Notes: generated by a model from the letters alone, not told the origin. Positions 8,853 to 17,492 are shown, numbered from the stretch's first letter. The stretch: DNA of 62,182 nt from CAVURW01 sp963743595 (GCA_963743595.1 CAVURW010000094.1:1-62182); one strand, 5' to 3'. Numbers and translations: made by a program.

Positions 8853-9146
8853 TCATGGGATTGTGCTTTTAATTGATATTAGCTGATAAATATGGAGCAC
8901 CAGTTGGTGCCAAGATGTCTGTGCTTCCCTGCAAGCCGCTCACGATAAAGCCATCGATTGCTTTACCTCTCATGGTTTAAATTTTAAATAGATCGGGTTT
9001 GCAAAACGTTAGGTAGCGTCGCGAGACTGGGCGGGTCTTGGTCAGTAGACTCCAGTTGATTACAGTTATTTCGAGAGTTTTTGTCGACTCCTCCACAATT
9101 CGTAAGTGCTCCCAGTTAACTCTCCGACCGCTCCTTAACGGAGTTT
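8853..9146. other. Intergenic, no gene seen
   Basis: Mixed composition, without an open frame that reads as protein. A small CTCC-TTAAC-GGAG hairpin lies at its right end, just before the larger hairpin at 9147. Confidence 0.5.
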
Positions 9147-9169
9147 CCCTATTTTTTGGCTAAATAGGG
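9147..9169 (+). other. Hairpin before a decayed gene
   Basis: CCCTATTT and AAATAGGG form a perfect 8-bp stem around a 7-base loop, ending 2 bases before the ATG at 9172. It could mask the ribosome site of the following gene or be a terminator of an upstream unit. Confidence 0.5.
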
Positions 9170-9171
9170 CC

Positions 9172-9621
9172 ATGTCAAATCTCACTATATCAGTAGGTCA
9201 ATCACTGGGTCAGTTAGCGCATAAAACCAATTCCCTCCTCGGTCAAACGGTAGGGGAGGCGGCATCTGGTTCCTTACTACTGCAGGGAGGCCTGGATTCT
9301 TGCGATAGGCTGGCATTGGCAGCAGATTCATGCCAAGGGCTTGGCAAGTTGTCGAACTGAGGCTGATGCGTTGCTCGAGGCTGCCAGACGACTCCAAGAT
9401 ATGCGCGAGGTTCTGGAGACGAAAACTTGGGCGGAACGAAATTGTTCCCGACAAAGTTCACGAGGAACTGAAGGAGTTTAGCTTCCGGTGTGTCGGGGCT
9501 AAAGCAGTCGGAGCGGAGACTCGAGGACGTTCTCGTTCCGATGGTGCTTGCTCTGGCAATGGCAACCCTAGGTATTTTTATTGGATATCAGTTGGCCGAG
9601 ATTATTCATGGATACCCCTGA
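9172..9621 (+). pseudogene. Frameshifted small membrane/coiled-coil protein gene
   Basis: Three frames in succession give one plausible protein: MSNLTISVGQSLGQLAHK from 9172, then TEADALLEAARRLQDMREVLE in a second frame, then RRLEDVLVPMVLALAMATLG and IGYQLAEIIHGYP in a third, ending at TGA 9619-9621. The layout (polar N-terminus, amphipathic helix, one C-terminal membrane segment) resembles small accessory proteins of transfer regions. Two frameshifts inactivate it. It lies directly upstream of leader copy 2. Confidence 0.55.
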
Positions 9622-9672
9622 ACTCGGGTTTATCGGAAAAAAATCAACTTTCCGTAAAAAAGTTGGGCAGGT

Positions 9673-9733
9673 GCGGCAGGTGACGCAGGTGAGCAACCCG
9701 GTTTTTCGGGTTTCTGGTTAATTTATACGCACG
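9673..9733 (+). promoter_or_regulatory. Conserved element leader, copy 2
   Basis: GCGGCAGGTGACGCAGGTGAG replaces the palindrome by a direct repeat AGGTGA-CGC-AGGTGA, followed by the hairpin AACCCGGTTTTTCGGGTT and TTATACGCACG. The codon position that is ATG in the other copies is ACG here, 52 bp after the box. The first downstream gene starts later, at 9776, so this copy works as an untranslated leader. Confidence 0.55.
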
Positions 9734-9775
9734 GATAAGCGCGAGCTTGTTCGAACTAAAAACTAACCAAAAACA

Positions 9776-10048
9776 ATGAACCCACAAAACGATAATACCA
9801 AGCGTAATCAAACGCCCAATCCCACGCAACCGACAAGCTTACGTCAGTACCCTGACATGGCGCCAAAGAGCCACACAATAGCACGTGTAGCGGAGCAACT
9901 GGGCTTTTCAAAACGACACATCGAACGGCTTCTAGCCGAGCAAGAGATTAAGGAGAGCAGCCAATCGAAAAGAGAGCGGCGGAAAGGACCGACCAGAATC
10001 CCTGATCAAGCACTGAAGAAATGGATTGAACAGCGGAGGGTCTATTAA
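9776..10048 (+). CDS. Excisionase-like helix-turn-helix protein 1
   Basis: A 90-aa protein with a disordered N-terminus (about 30 residues) and a MerR/Xis-type DNA-binding domain: ARVAEQLGFSKRHIERLLAEQEI, an Arg/Lys-rich wing (KRERRKGPTRIP) and ALKKWIEQRRVY. Such proteins bend DNA during excision or act as repressors. It is the first of three tandem paralogues behind leader copy 2 and may be co-transcribed with them. Which of the three is a recombination directionality factor cannot be told from sequence. Confidence 0.75.
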   Translation: MNPQNDNTKRNQTPNPTQPTSLRQYPDMAPKSHTIARVAEQLGFSKRHIERLLAEQEIKESSQSKRERRKGPTRIPDQALKKWIEQRRVY

Positions 10049-10076
10049 TCCGGACGAACACTACAGAAAATCGAAA

Positions 10077-10313
10077 ATGAAAAACTTGAGCATAAATCCA
10101 ACAAAGGAAAAACAGGCACTGAAGAAGTATTATTCGCCGAGCCAGGTGGAGGCACTTACTGGGAAATCGAAGCAATACATCGAAAAGATCATGGATGGAG
10201 CGTTTGAAGACGTGTTTGATGGGGCTCGTCCATCCAAGGGCAAGCGCCAGATACGGATTGCCGAGGAATCGGTGAAAAAGTGGATGGCGAAAAAACCAAC
10301 GTCTAAGAGCTAA
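10077..10313 (+). CDS. Excisionase-like helix-turn-helix protein 2
   Basis: A 78-aa paralogue with YYSPSQVEALTGKSKQYIEK, the wing ARPSKGKRQIRIAEES and VKKWMAKK. The start at 10077 (MKNLSINPTK) is preferred because an in-frame ATG at 10026 would overlap the previous gene by 23 bases and give an unrelated N-terminus. The spacing to the neighbours (28 and 4 bases) fits an operon of three small DNA-binding proteins. Confidence 0.72.
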   Translation: MKNLSINPTKEKQALKKYYSPSQVEALTGKSKQYIEKIMDGAFEDVFDGARPSKGKRQIRIAEESVKKWMAKKPTSKS

Positions 10314-10317
10314 AGCC

Positions 10318-10632
10318 ATGAAAAAGCACATCGAAGCATTCAAACGACTGGAAGCCACTGCTCCAAAATATGGGTGCAGTCCAGCGGGTAATAAGTCCGG
10401 AACTCCGAAAAACTCGGACGAAAGTAAACGCTCTGAAGCTATCGAGCGCTACTATTCGATACGAGAGGTGGCCGAGAGCACCTCATTTTCAAAACGACAC
10501 ATTGAGCGGCTGCTTGATGAGGAGGTATTTGAGGACGTTGTGAATTGTGGTCGGCCTTCGACAGGGAAACGCCAACTGAGGATTCCTGAGTCATCGATAA
10601 AGCGGTGGATTGAGGACAGTCGGACCTTTTAG
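10318..10632 (+). CDS. Excisionase-like helix-turn-helix protein 3
   Basis: A 104-aa paralogue with YYSIREVAESTSFSKRHIER, then a wing GRPSTGKRQLRIPESSIKRW. FSKRHIERLL is shared with protein 1, while the wing with GKRQ-R-I is shared with protein 2, so the three form one family made by tandem duplication. The N-terminal 40 residues are polar and variable. Likely DNA binding; target sites are unknown. Confidence 0.73.
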   Translation: MKKHIEAFKRLEATAPKYGCSPAGNKSGTPKNSDESKRSEAIERYYSIREVAESTSFSKRHIERLLDEEVFEDVVNCGRPSTGKRQLRIPESSIKRWIEDSRTF

Positions 10633-10641
10633 GGAAAGAGA

Positions 10642-10848
10642 GGGCAGGAGCCCGAGGAGAGGAACGGCTCCTTGGGCCGGACGGCAGTATTTATTTCCAG
10701 CTGAGGACTCCCGGACTCGGGAGTCTGAAGGAAATTAAGAGCGTGTGAGCTGCGCGAGGTAGGGGCGGTAGCTTGGGGAGACCCGAGCCGAGGAGAGCGA
10801 CACGCTCAAAATGCATAACCTGTCGATGAGCGGAAGCTGATTGACCAC
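10642..10848 (+). repeat. Structured block B (pair of block C)
   Basis: Two sub-blocks recur in the same order and orientation at 11927-12199. The first (10642-10677) contains GGAGAGGAACGGCTCC, able to form a hairpin. The second (10754-10848) contains TTGGGGAGACC, CGAGGAGAGCGAC, GATGAGC and TGACCAC. They are noncoding and flank the DUF932 gene, one on each side. Confidence 0.65.
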
Positions 10849-10871
10849 TTTTGGCGGGCCTTTCTTCCCTA

Positions 10872-10916
10872 GACAACAAAGCACGGCAGGAATTCCCCGC
10901 CGTTCTTTACGTTGTC
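10872..10916 (-). terminator. Hairpin after the DUF932 gene
   Basis: GACAACAAAGCACGGC and GCCGTTCTTTACGTTGTC form an imperfect long hairpin 12 bases past the stop of the DUF932 gene. A clear T run is lacking, so the terminator call is tentative. It could also serve the opposite-facing helix-turn-helix operon. Confidence 0.45.
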
Positions 10917-10927
10917 TTCCGGCTGGC

Positions 10928-11758
10928 TTAGTTCGCTAAGGTCAGGTATTTGTCAGCGAGAGACCAGAGACCAACGTTTAGATCAATGTTGGCATCAATT
11001 CCGGTCACCTTGCGGACACCTTGGGCCCTGTTGCGATTATGCATTAAAGCCCAGCGGCGGTCATTGCGTGTGCCACGGTTCAAGTTCTCCTGGGTCCTGT
11101 TCAATACCTTCCAAAGTGAATCGCCTTCATCTTGGTAACGATTGGCCTCTAGAACGAATTCCGGTCTAACGGGTGAATCGTCTAAAGACTCATAGCGGAT
11201 TTCGAGAGCGTCCTTGGCAAAGGCGATCTGTTCCGCGGGAGTCAGGCGGCGGGCGCGAAACGCTTCCAGCTTCGACCCGATTCGGTCGCTCATCCCGGCA
11301 ATCTGTGCGGAACGGTCGACAACCTCGCCGATGGTTCGGTGACTATGGCGAATAGAGACCGCGGCAACGTCGCCAGAACTAACCACCATTCCATTTAGGC
11401 AAATGAGCCGAAAGACACCAGCTTGAAGCCGATAAGCTGAGGTGCCATCGTGGGAATTGGTCAGGATCAATTCAAGGCGGGAATCGCCCAATGCAGGAAT
11501 AGGAAAGCCGATTTCATCCCGGCGATGGAAACGGACCATGTGTTTTTGCACACCCTGTCGGGTGGAGACTCTGACAAATTGCTCCTGAGCTTTGACAGGA
11601 GCCCAACCAGCGGAGCGCAATCCTTCGACGACATCGAGAGTCCTGAAAAATGCGTAGCGGTTGGTTAGGTGACTGGAGGGAGCCTCGGCCAGCACGGAGG
11701 GTGCGAAGCTTTGGATATCGGAGTTAGTGAGTTCGAACAGGTTCTTTGAGTTGTACAT
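10928..11758 (-). CDS. DUF932 family protein
   Basis: A 276-aa protein of the DUF932/YubP-like family common on plasmids and integrative elements; its function is unknown. Visible family text includes PSSHLTNRYAFFRTLDVVEGL, MVRFHRRDEIG, ELILTNSHDGTSAYRLQAG and FRLICLNGMVV, ending with NLNRGTRNDRRWALMHNRNR. The length is normal. It is transcribed opposite to the helix-turn-helix genes and has an AT-rich upstream region. The flanking blocks B and C are repeats, so gene and flanks may have moved together. Confidence 0.8.
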   Translation of the reverse strand: MYNSKNLFELTNSDIQSFAPSVLAEAPSSHLTNRYAFFRTLDVVEGLRSAGWAPVKAQEQFVRVSTRQGVQKHMVRFHRRDEIGFPIPALGDSRLELILTNSHDGTSAYRLQAGVFRLICLNGMVVSSGDVAAVSIRHSHRTIGEVVDRSAQIAGMSDRIGSKLEAFRARRLTPAEQIAFAKDALEIRYESLDDSPVRPEFVLEANRYQDEGDSLWKVLNRTQENLNRGTRNDRRWALMHNRNRAQGVRKVTGIDANIDLNVGLWSLADKYLTLAN

Positions 11759-11905
11759 ATAGCAGTGATTTGTATTTAGTTTTTTTGTTATAGAGTAGTT
11801 TTACTATCTGGAATAACTATATAAAAACACTGACTATAATTAAAGAAAACTAGTTTTATATATGACAATATATAAATTGCATCAATTTCTTAAAATGATA
11901 ATACC
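11759..11905. promoter_or_regulatory. AT-rich region upstream of the DUF932 gene
   Basis: About 150 bases of very high AT content with TATATAA- and TATAAT-like strings, in sharp contrast to the GC-rich blocks beside it. It is the likely promoter of the DUF932 gene. Its composition would also suit a DNA unwinding element, but no iterons are visible. Confidence 0.4.
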
Positions 11906-11926
11906 CCACCCCAACCACTTTTCTCT

Positions 11927-12199
11927 GGGCAGGATTGTTAAGGAGAGGAACGGCTCCTTAATAGAGCGACGATAGGAGCATAACTATCGGGTGCAGCGTC
12001 ACGCTGCCTGAGGACGACATGCCCCCCAAGGTTTTCGAACCGGGGGATGGAGAGGGCTTCGCCCGGTCCGAAGCTGAGATCTTTTGTCTTTCTGTCTTCT
12101 AATCGCCCAAGCTGCCCGAAGCGAGGTTTGGGGAGACCGAGGAGAGCGACGCGATCAAATTCCTTATCCTGGAGATGAGCCGACAGGCTGATCGACCAC
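11927..12199 (+). repeat. Structured block C
   Basis: 11927-11960 and 12121-12199 repeat block B (10642-10848) in the same orientation, with hairpin AAGGAG-AGGAACGG-CTCCTT. Between them, 12008-12075 is the inverted counterpart of 5881-5945. The block is noncoding, rich in short palindromes and shared by three places in the element. Confidence 0.65.
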
Positions 12200-12310
12200 T
12201 ATTTCAAATCGTCATCCTGCCGACAGGCGATGGTCAGCAGACCATAGGGAGCTAACCACTCCTTTCCCTGGGGAAAGGTCGGGAATGGGGCGGGCCGAAC
12301 TCAACATAAA

Positions 12311-13486
12311 TCAGACGACGGTATAGGTTTCAATATGACCATCGATACCGGCATTGTTAAGATATCCCTTTGTAACTAATTCCTGAACGGCCAAGTTCAA
12401 CACGTCGATTTTAGCTGCTATTGGTTGGCCACCCCCATTAATTATCGGGAGATACATTTTTTGCCCGATAAAAGCACCCCTGGGTGGGAACATTACCGTA
12501 AGACCTCGCTTGTGAGTGTTTGGATTTGACCGGATTTCCTCGATCATAATCTTGGCTAACGGATAGGTCAGAGGAAGTCGATCAAGCCTAAGCGAATGAA
12601 GGAATAACGGATTCGCTTCAATTTTCGTGAGCTTGAGCTGTTCGAACGGTCCGGTCGGTAAGTCTACACTCCAATCCTGACTTCCTGCATCTTGGCAAGT
12701 CGTCCGTATTTGAATTTGATAAATACCTTCTTGAGTGCAACAAGCGACTCGAATCACCAAAAGTGACTGATTGGGATTTAGTGACATTCTTAAATGGACC
12801 TCGAACATAGATCCAGAAACACGATTAGTGGAACAATCGTCATGACCAAAGAGTAGTCCCACAGGCTTGGCTTTGGGCCAGACTATTAGAACTGTGATAT
12901 TTTCAGCGGTCTTGTCCCCCTCATTGGTTAGCGAAAGGTGAACATTGAAATCTACTCCGTCAAGAGGATTGTCGACCTTGGAAATATAGGGTTGAAGGTT
13001 TGGAGAAGCGTCTAAACTGGTCACACCTAAATTGCGCATTCGACCGCGTGTCCTTGATGCCCCATCAGTCCGCAGTAGGGCCTCTAAGTCAGCTCCATCC
13101 CATAAGTCTATAACGTGATCCTTGTCGCTCTTCCAGGTGTCAAACCAGTCAAGATCCTCTTTTCTAATATTAACTGGAAGACAAAGTGTCCATCGGCGAA
13201 GGTTATAATTTTCGCAATTTGCAGCCGTTTTGTAAGACTCTCTTATTTGCTGCTTTTGAGAGTCTCCCCAAACATCTATAAAATATTTTACTTGAAACAC
13301 GTCGAGCGCACCTGAGCTTCCCCATGTGCCGGTGGCCGAATCGACCCCTCCGTCGCCTAAATGTACCCGGACTCTGCGGGCATCGGGATTCTTCAACCTG
13401 ATAAGTTCACAACATATAGCTTCGAACTCCTTTTCTGGTGATTCGAGGTGAAGGGCCAATTGCTGAAAAACATTTATCTTGGGCAC
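12311..13486 (-). CDS. Mrr-like restriction-endonuclease-fold protein
   Basis: A 391-aa protein. Its N-terminus has the pattern of a PD-(D/E)xK nuclease: FEAICCELIRLKNP, then LGDGGVDSATGTWG (metal-binding Asp) and DVFQVKYF (Q-x-K catalytic pair, as in Mrr-type enzymes). The remaining 250 residues look like an all-beta domain with NITVLIVWPKAKPVG, followed by a small C-terminal domain. It likely acts on DNA, plausibly in defence against other elements. It lies at the 3' end of the transfer operon after a 136-bp gap. The function is inferred from the N-terminal motif. Confidence 0.6.
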   Translation of the reverse strand: MPKINVFQQLALHLESPEKEFEAICCELIRLKNPDARRVRVHLGDGGVDSATGTWGSSGALDVFQVKYFIDVWGDSQKQQIRESYKTAANCENYNLRRWTLCLPVNIRKEDLDWFDTWKSDKDHVIDLWDGADLEALLRTDGASRTRGRMRNLGVTSLDASPNLQPYISKVDNPLDGVDFNVHLSLTNEGDKTAENITVLIVWPKAKPVGLLFGHDDCSTNRVSGSMFEVHLRMSLNPNQSLLVIRVACCTQEGIYQIQIRTTCQDAGSQDWSVDLPTGPFEQLKLTKIEANPLFLHSLRLDRLPLTYPLAKIMIEEIRSNPNTHKRGLTVMFPPRGAFIGQKMYLPIINGGGQPIAAKIDVLNLAVQELVTKGYLNNAGIDGHIETYTVV

Positions 13487-13622
13487 GCCTAATTATATGA
13501 ACAAACTCAGAGGGGAAGAAAGTTGCATTTTTCGTATGTTGGCTGGGATTAGCAGGGACCAAGTCGGGCTTAAGTAGAAAAACTCTGTCTACCCAAGTGG
13601 GTAACCAGAGAGAGGCATTCAA

Positions 13623-14276
13623 CTATTCAGAACGTTCGGTTAGGTCCTCTGCCGAAACAACAATTGTTCCAGCTTTTCCGTGGATTTCTGTGATCTTTAA
13701 TGGTGAATCCGGTCCATACGAAAACTCTGTCGGAAACCCACTTTGTGGCGGATTAACGATATAGAGTTTCAGAGTGATCGGAGGCCCGCCTCCGATATGG
13801 TTGGCAAGGTCGACGATGCCAATACCGATAGAATCCACATGACTTTGACAAGTGTAGTGGTGCTCATCCTCTTGGCCGAGGACGATAAACTTCCCGATTA
13901 GCCAGGAACCCACGCGACCTTGAGTTCGCACTTGGGCTGGCTTGATCCGTAGACCCGCCGGAAACGAGCCGACTTTGTAGAGTCGAATCGGTACCGGAGG
14001 AGCTGAGGGCGGCGCACCAGGAAGAGGCACCATATTCGGAGGCGGCTGAGGAAGAGGAGCCTGTGTCGGGACCACCGCCTGCTGAACAGGCGGCGGTGTT
14101 ACGAACATGGTTGTCGGGATGAGGGTCGGAATCGGAGATGGCGTCGGAGTGGGTTCTTCTGGCTTCTCGGTCACAACGTGAACGGGAGTTGGCTTCGGCT
14201 TAGGAACCGGAAGCTCGACATCCTGAGCCAACGCAACCGAACTGCTCAGAAGAACGATGAAAAGGACTCGCTTCAT
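13623..14276 (-). CDS. Secreted proline-rich protein of the transfer operon
   Basis: A 217-aa protein with a signal peptide (MKRVLFIVLLSSSVALAQ), a long Pro/Thr-rich linker to about residue 110 that could span the periplasm, and a compact C-terminal domain with IGKFIVLGQEDEHHYTCQ. It overlaps the upstream gene by 4 bases (ATGA), so it is translationally coupled. Together with the two preceding genes it may form an envelope complex serving DNA transfer. I recognise no VirB-family signature. Confidence 0.65.
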   Translation of the reverse strand: MKRVLFIVLLSSSVALAQDVELPVPKPKPTPVHVVTEKPEEPTPTPSPIPTLIPTTMFVTPPPVQQAVVPTQAPLPQPPPNMVPLPGAPPSAPPVPIRLYKVGSFPAGLRIKPAQVRTQGRVGSWLIGKFIVLGQEDEHHYTCQSHVDSIGIGIVDLANHIGGGPPITLKLYIVNPPQSGFPTEFSYGPDSPLKITEIHGKAGTIVVSAEDLTERSE

Positions 14277-15082
14277 AGATTCTCCTGGTTGACTTGGACC
14301 AGTTGTTTCAGGCCGTTGATCTCCTGTTTTTGCGCTTGGAGAGCATTGAACTGTTGCGGGGTCTGGTGAGTGGCATCCTCCGCTTCGAACTCAGCGGCTG
14401 ACCGGTTGAACTTGGCTGTCAGCGACTCCAAACGAGATTGAACTAAGTCTGTTTGAAGGACGGGCATGTTCCCGACATGAATCACCGGCATTGGCGAGAA
14501 GACCGAGATCACTCCGCGATCTCCGTACCCGGCGGGTTCGATATTCACGATCCACGGGGCATCCAGTTTTGTGAATGTCTGACCTCCCGAATTATCGGCC
14601 AAGGCCTGGCGGAGCTTCCGATTCGTGTTCCCGTCTGCGGCGACGTACCAGACGACCTGCCACCGTTCGGTGATCTCTTTGGGAGCCTGGGTATTCTCCA
14701 GACTGATCGCGACACCGTTGAATGGTTTCTCGATATTCACCGCATTCAAGATTCGGAAACTTCCGATCAAGAGATGCTTGGGCCCTTCCGGGAAATTCCC
14801 GAAGAACGCGGCTTGCAGGTCCTTCGGATTTTCCAGGGATGCCGTGATTTCATAATCAACGGGCAGCAGCCAGTCGGTGATTGGTGATGCCGCGTCATGC
14901 AATTCCGGTCTGAAGCCCGGCGGGGTTAAAGCCGCCATGGCTTGAGACGAAGGAATCAATTGATCCGGGTAGTGAGGCTGTTCCTGAGTCGGAAGGTCGT
15001 CCCAAAACAGGTAGAGAAATAGCAGACTGAAGATAACGGACGAAACAATAATCTGACCTTTGGTAAGTGGAGTTGAGTTCAT
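14273..15082 (-). CDS. Membrane-anchored envelope protein of the transfer operon
   Basis: A 269-aa protein with one N-terminal membrane anchor (IIVSSVIFSLLFLYLF) and a large outer domain. The centre has ERWQVVWYVAADGNTNRKL and WIVNIEPAGYGDRG, and the C-terminus is a coiled coil ending with repeated Gln and Leu. It starts immediately at the stop of the upstream gene and overlaps the downstream one by 4 bases. The topology resembles a VirB8- or VirB10-like envelope component, but no sequence match can be claimed. Confidence 0.65.
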   Translation of the reverse strand: MNSTPLTKGQIIVSSVIFSLLFLYLFWDDLPTQEQPHYPDQLIPSSQAMAALTPPGFRPELHDAASPITDWLLPVDYEITASLENPKDLQAAFFGNFPEGPKHLLIGSFRILNAVNIEKPFNGVAISLENTQAPKEITERWQVVWYVAADGNTNRKLRQALADNSGGQTFTKLDAPWIVNIEPAGYGDRGVISVFSPMPVIHVGNMPVLQTDLVQSRLESLTAKFNRSAAEFEAEDATHQTPQQFNALQAQKQEINGLKQLVQVNQENL

Positions 15083-15964
15083 TTATTTGGATTGATTTTG
15101 AGGGGTAAGAAGGGAGGCAAACTCGGAACGGATTTTTCGTTCATCGAGCACGTTGACGAGGGCATCGGTATCGAAAACCTTCCGCTCGTCGGTCTTGAGA
15201 AGGCCCTGAACACTCACACCGTGAGTGACCTGGGATTGAGTGGTTCCGTCTTCCTGCCACTGTTCGATGGCCTTCCGCATGTAGATCGTTGTGATCTTGC
15301 GGTCGACTTCATCGAGCCAGCGTTGACGGAGCCGATGTTCTTCCAGTCGATACGAGAAGACCTGCATCAAGGCGTAGAAACAAATGATGTTTCCGAGGCC
15401 GTAGATGAAGCAACCGGACCAGAGCCCGAAAGCTAACGTCCCAAGGGGTATGACCCATGCGTTAGACAGATGCGAATCGGGCAAGAATCGCGGCTGACCG
15501 TAGAACTTGCTATGCCACAGAACACCGTTGATTCGCTTGTTCCGAATCTCCAGGAGATTCAGGCAACCGAGGAAGGCGACCATGACCAGCACAGAGCAGA
15601 GGACGAAGGCACCGGCTGAGGTCCACTGCGGACGATCAAAAACCTGTAGAAAGAAAGAGCCAGACTTCTTGGCTTCGGCGGCGGCCTGCTTTGCGGCCTG
15701 GTCTTCCTTTTGGTTTATTGAGTCGTTGGGATGAAACGTTTCGTGCAGTGGGAGCGGCATGGCAACGGCCATTCCATAGATGAGGATGAGGTGAAGGACG
15801 ATCCGCCACCAAGTACAGATTCGTTCGCCCTGATGATGTCTCCAGACAACATCGGCGGGGAACGAGAGAGTACCGAGCAACGTTCGAAATAACGTGATAA
15901 GAGGTTCTGACGATTTGAGTATGATATCGAGTTCTTCCATAATTTTGATTGGTTTTACTTGCAA
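15083..15964 (-). CDS. Polytopic membrane protein of the transfer operon
   Basis: A 293-aa protein with hydrophobic segments near residues 48-65, 112-135 and 170-205, a charged linker (QKEDQAAKQAAAEAKK) between the first two and a cytosolic C-terminus. An alternative start 24 bases in (MEELDIIL) is equally likely. It lies 43 bases after the coupling-ATPase gene. A polytopic protein directly after a VirD4-like ATPase could be its membrane partner, since that ATPase lacks its own membrane segments. This role is inference. Confidence 0.65.
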   Translation of the reverse strand: MQVKPIKIMEELDIILKSSEPLITLFRTLLGTLSFPADVVWRHHQGERICTWWRIVLHLILIYGMAVAMPLPLHETFHPNDSINQKEDQAAKQAAAEAKKSGSFFLQVFDRPQWTSAGAFVLCSVLVMVAFLGCLNLLEIRNKRINGVLWHSKFYGQPRFLPDSHLSNAWVIPLGTLAFGLWSGCFIYGLGNIICFYALMQVFSYRLEEHRLRQRWLDEVDRKITTIYMRKAIEQWQEDGTTQSQVTHGVSVQGLLKTDERKVFDTDALVNVLDERKIRSEFASLLTPQNQSK

Positions 15965-16007
15965 CTAACGGGTTTAAAAAAGGTGGGCGATAGGGGTATG
16001 GAGGTAT

Positions 16008-17492
16008 CTATTTCAGGCGCTGGTCAAATGCGGTTTTTAGCCAGCTCAAACCGTTTGACCACTGACGACCGCCCTGCCAAATGATTCCGTCGACCTTGCA
16101 GTCGTTCTCCAGTTTGCCTTTGCGCAGGGTCGTAAATTCATTCGGGGGACAGGCAAATTCTTCAGCTTCTGAATGACTCACCGATTCACTTTTCGGCTTC
16201 ATCTCGCCCTGAGAGCTGGTCGAAGTCGACTGCTTCTGAACCTTGATCCGACCGATGCTTTCGGCGGCCCAAGTGTTCGTGAATTTCTCGCCGTTCTGGC
16301 AGAAAATCTTGGTTTGAAGATTCCCTAGAAGTGAATCGACGATAGCCTCACCTCCGGTGCTCTTTGCCATCTCCACTTTTAAGTTCGGGTAGTTCTGAGT
16401 CAGGGCGACGGTCACTCCCCGAACGGAGCGGCAGGTCGATTGAAACTGCTGATCGTATTGGATCGCGAAGTTTTGATACTCATCGCCCCAAATGAAAACG
16501 GGTCGGGCTGTGTCCGAAATGTCTTTCCGTCTTTCCAGGGCTTTTTGAACGAGGAACTTAACGAGGACTCCGGCGTAACGACCGAGTTCCCCATATTCTT
16601 TGACGGGGAGGTCGACCACCATGATTTTCCCGGCCAGCAGAAACTCGGGCACCCACGTCGTGTTTTCGGAGAATCGCGTTCGAAGCGGCCCACGGAGAAA
16701 GCTGTCAGCTATCGAGGTGAACATGCTCACGATGGAGGAGCGGGGTTTCTCGTCCATCTGGGCGAACTCCATCAAGAAATAGACTGAGACGATGTTGAGG
16801 TCTTTTTCTTGTTCGGCAATCGGGCTGTTCACGAGTCGGGCAGTGGCCTCCTTTAACATTTGGGCGCATAAACTGGTCTGCTGCCATCGGGGATCGGCGG
16901 CCTCCGTCTTGTTTCGGGGAGCGGATTGAATGCAGGTATTGATCAGGTCGAGAGTCGCCTGGTTCCTTGCCAATTTGCAGAGATCGACCGTATTCCGAAT
17001 CAACTGCTTCGTTGCCTTCATCCAGTAATCGTTGTCACCTCCGGCGCTGCCTCCCGATATTTCGGCGGCGGTCATGAGTAGTTGTACAATGTTCTCGGTC
17101 AGACCGGCTCCCTTGCCGGGACGCTGCATTTCGTAGTTCAGGAAATTGAGGCTGTGCTCGGTAAAGAATTGAAGATCGTTGGATCGTCCGCAGGCTTTAG
17201 CCCATTTGATCCAGGTCGGGGGCTCGTCGGCTTTCGCACAAAGAACTAGCCCTCCGTATCCTTTTCGCATCATGGCTTTGGCCAGCGTTTGACCGGGACC
17301 GGAAGTCTTGCCTCCGCCAGTGGCCCCAAAGACGATGGTACCTTCGCACGAATCGCCAACGGTCCAGTTATCACTGTCTGAGAAATGGCAAAGCGGGGAG
17401 TTCAGATCCCACGGGTGCTCAGGTTGCAGTCGGATGGTCTGGGTTTGGGGTTTGCTGTTAATCGGGCTGTTCCACCAGTTCAGTAAATTCAT
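16008..17492 (-). CDS. VirD4/TraD-like coupling ATPase
   Basis: A 494-aa cytosolic ATPase of the TraG/VirD4 class, which hands relaxase-bound DNA to a secretion channel. Walker A is GATGGGKTSG (about residues 53-62), Walker B is FIWGDEYQNFA (about 334), and ALTQNYPNL is the sensor-like motif typical of the C-terminal TraD region. It has no N-terminal membrane segments, unlike VirD4. The start at 17492 (MNLLNWW) is chosen over a GTG at 17522 that lies inside a hairpin. It is the core of the transfer operon and is preceded by two operator-like palindromes. Confidence 0.85.
   Translation of the reverse strand: MNLLNWWNSPINSKPQTQTIRLQPEHPWDLNSPLCHFSDSDNWTVGDSCEGTIVFGATGGGKTSGPGQTLAKAMMRKGYGGLVLCAKADEPPTWIKWAKACGRSNDLQFFTEHSLNFLNYEMQRPGKGAGLTENIVQLLMTAAEISGGSAGGDNDYWMKATKQLIRNTVDLCKLARNQATLDLINTCIQSAPRNKTEAADPRWQQTSLCAQMLKEATARLVNSPIAEQEKDLNIVSVYFLMEFAQMDEKPRSSIVSMFTSIADSFLRGPLRTRFSENTTWVPEFLLAGKIMVVDLPVKEYGELGRYAGVLVKFLVQKALERRKDISDTARPVFIWGDEYQNFAIQYDQQFQSTCRSVRGVTVALTQNYPNLKVEMAKSTGGEAIVDSLLGNLQTKIFCQNGEKFTNTWAAESIGRIKVQKQSTSTSSQGEMKPKSESVSHSEAEEFACPPNEFTTLRKGKLENDCKVDGIIWQGGRQWSNGLSWLKTAFDQRLK

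Noticed and set aside
9330..9683. 117-codon frame as its own gene
   Set aside because: It is a different frame of the decayed membrane-protein gene, whose coding signal moves between three frames.
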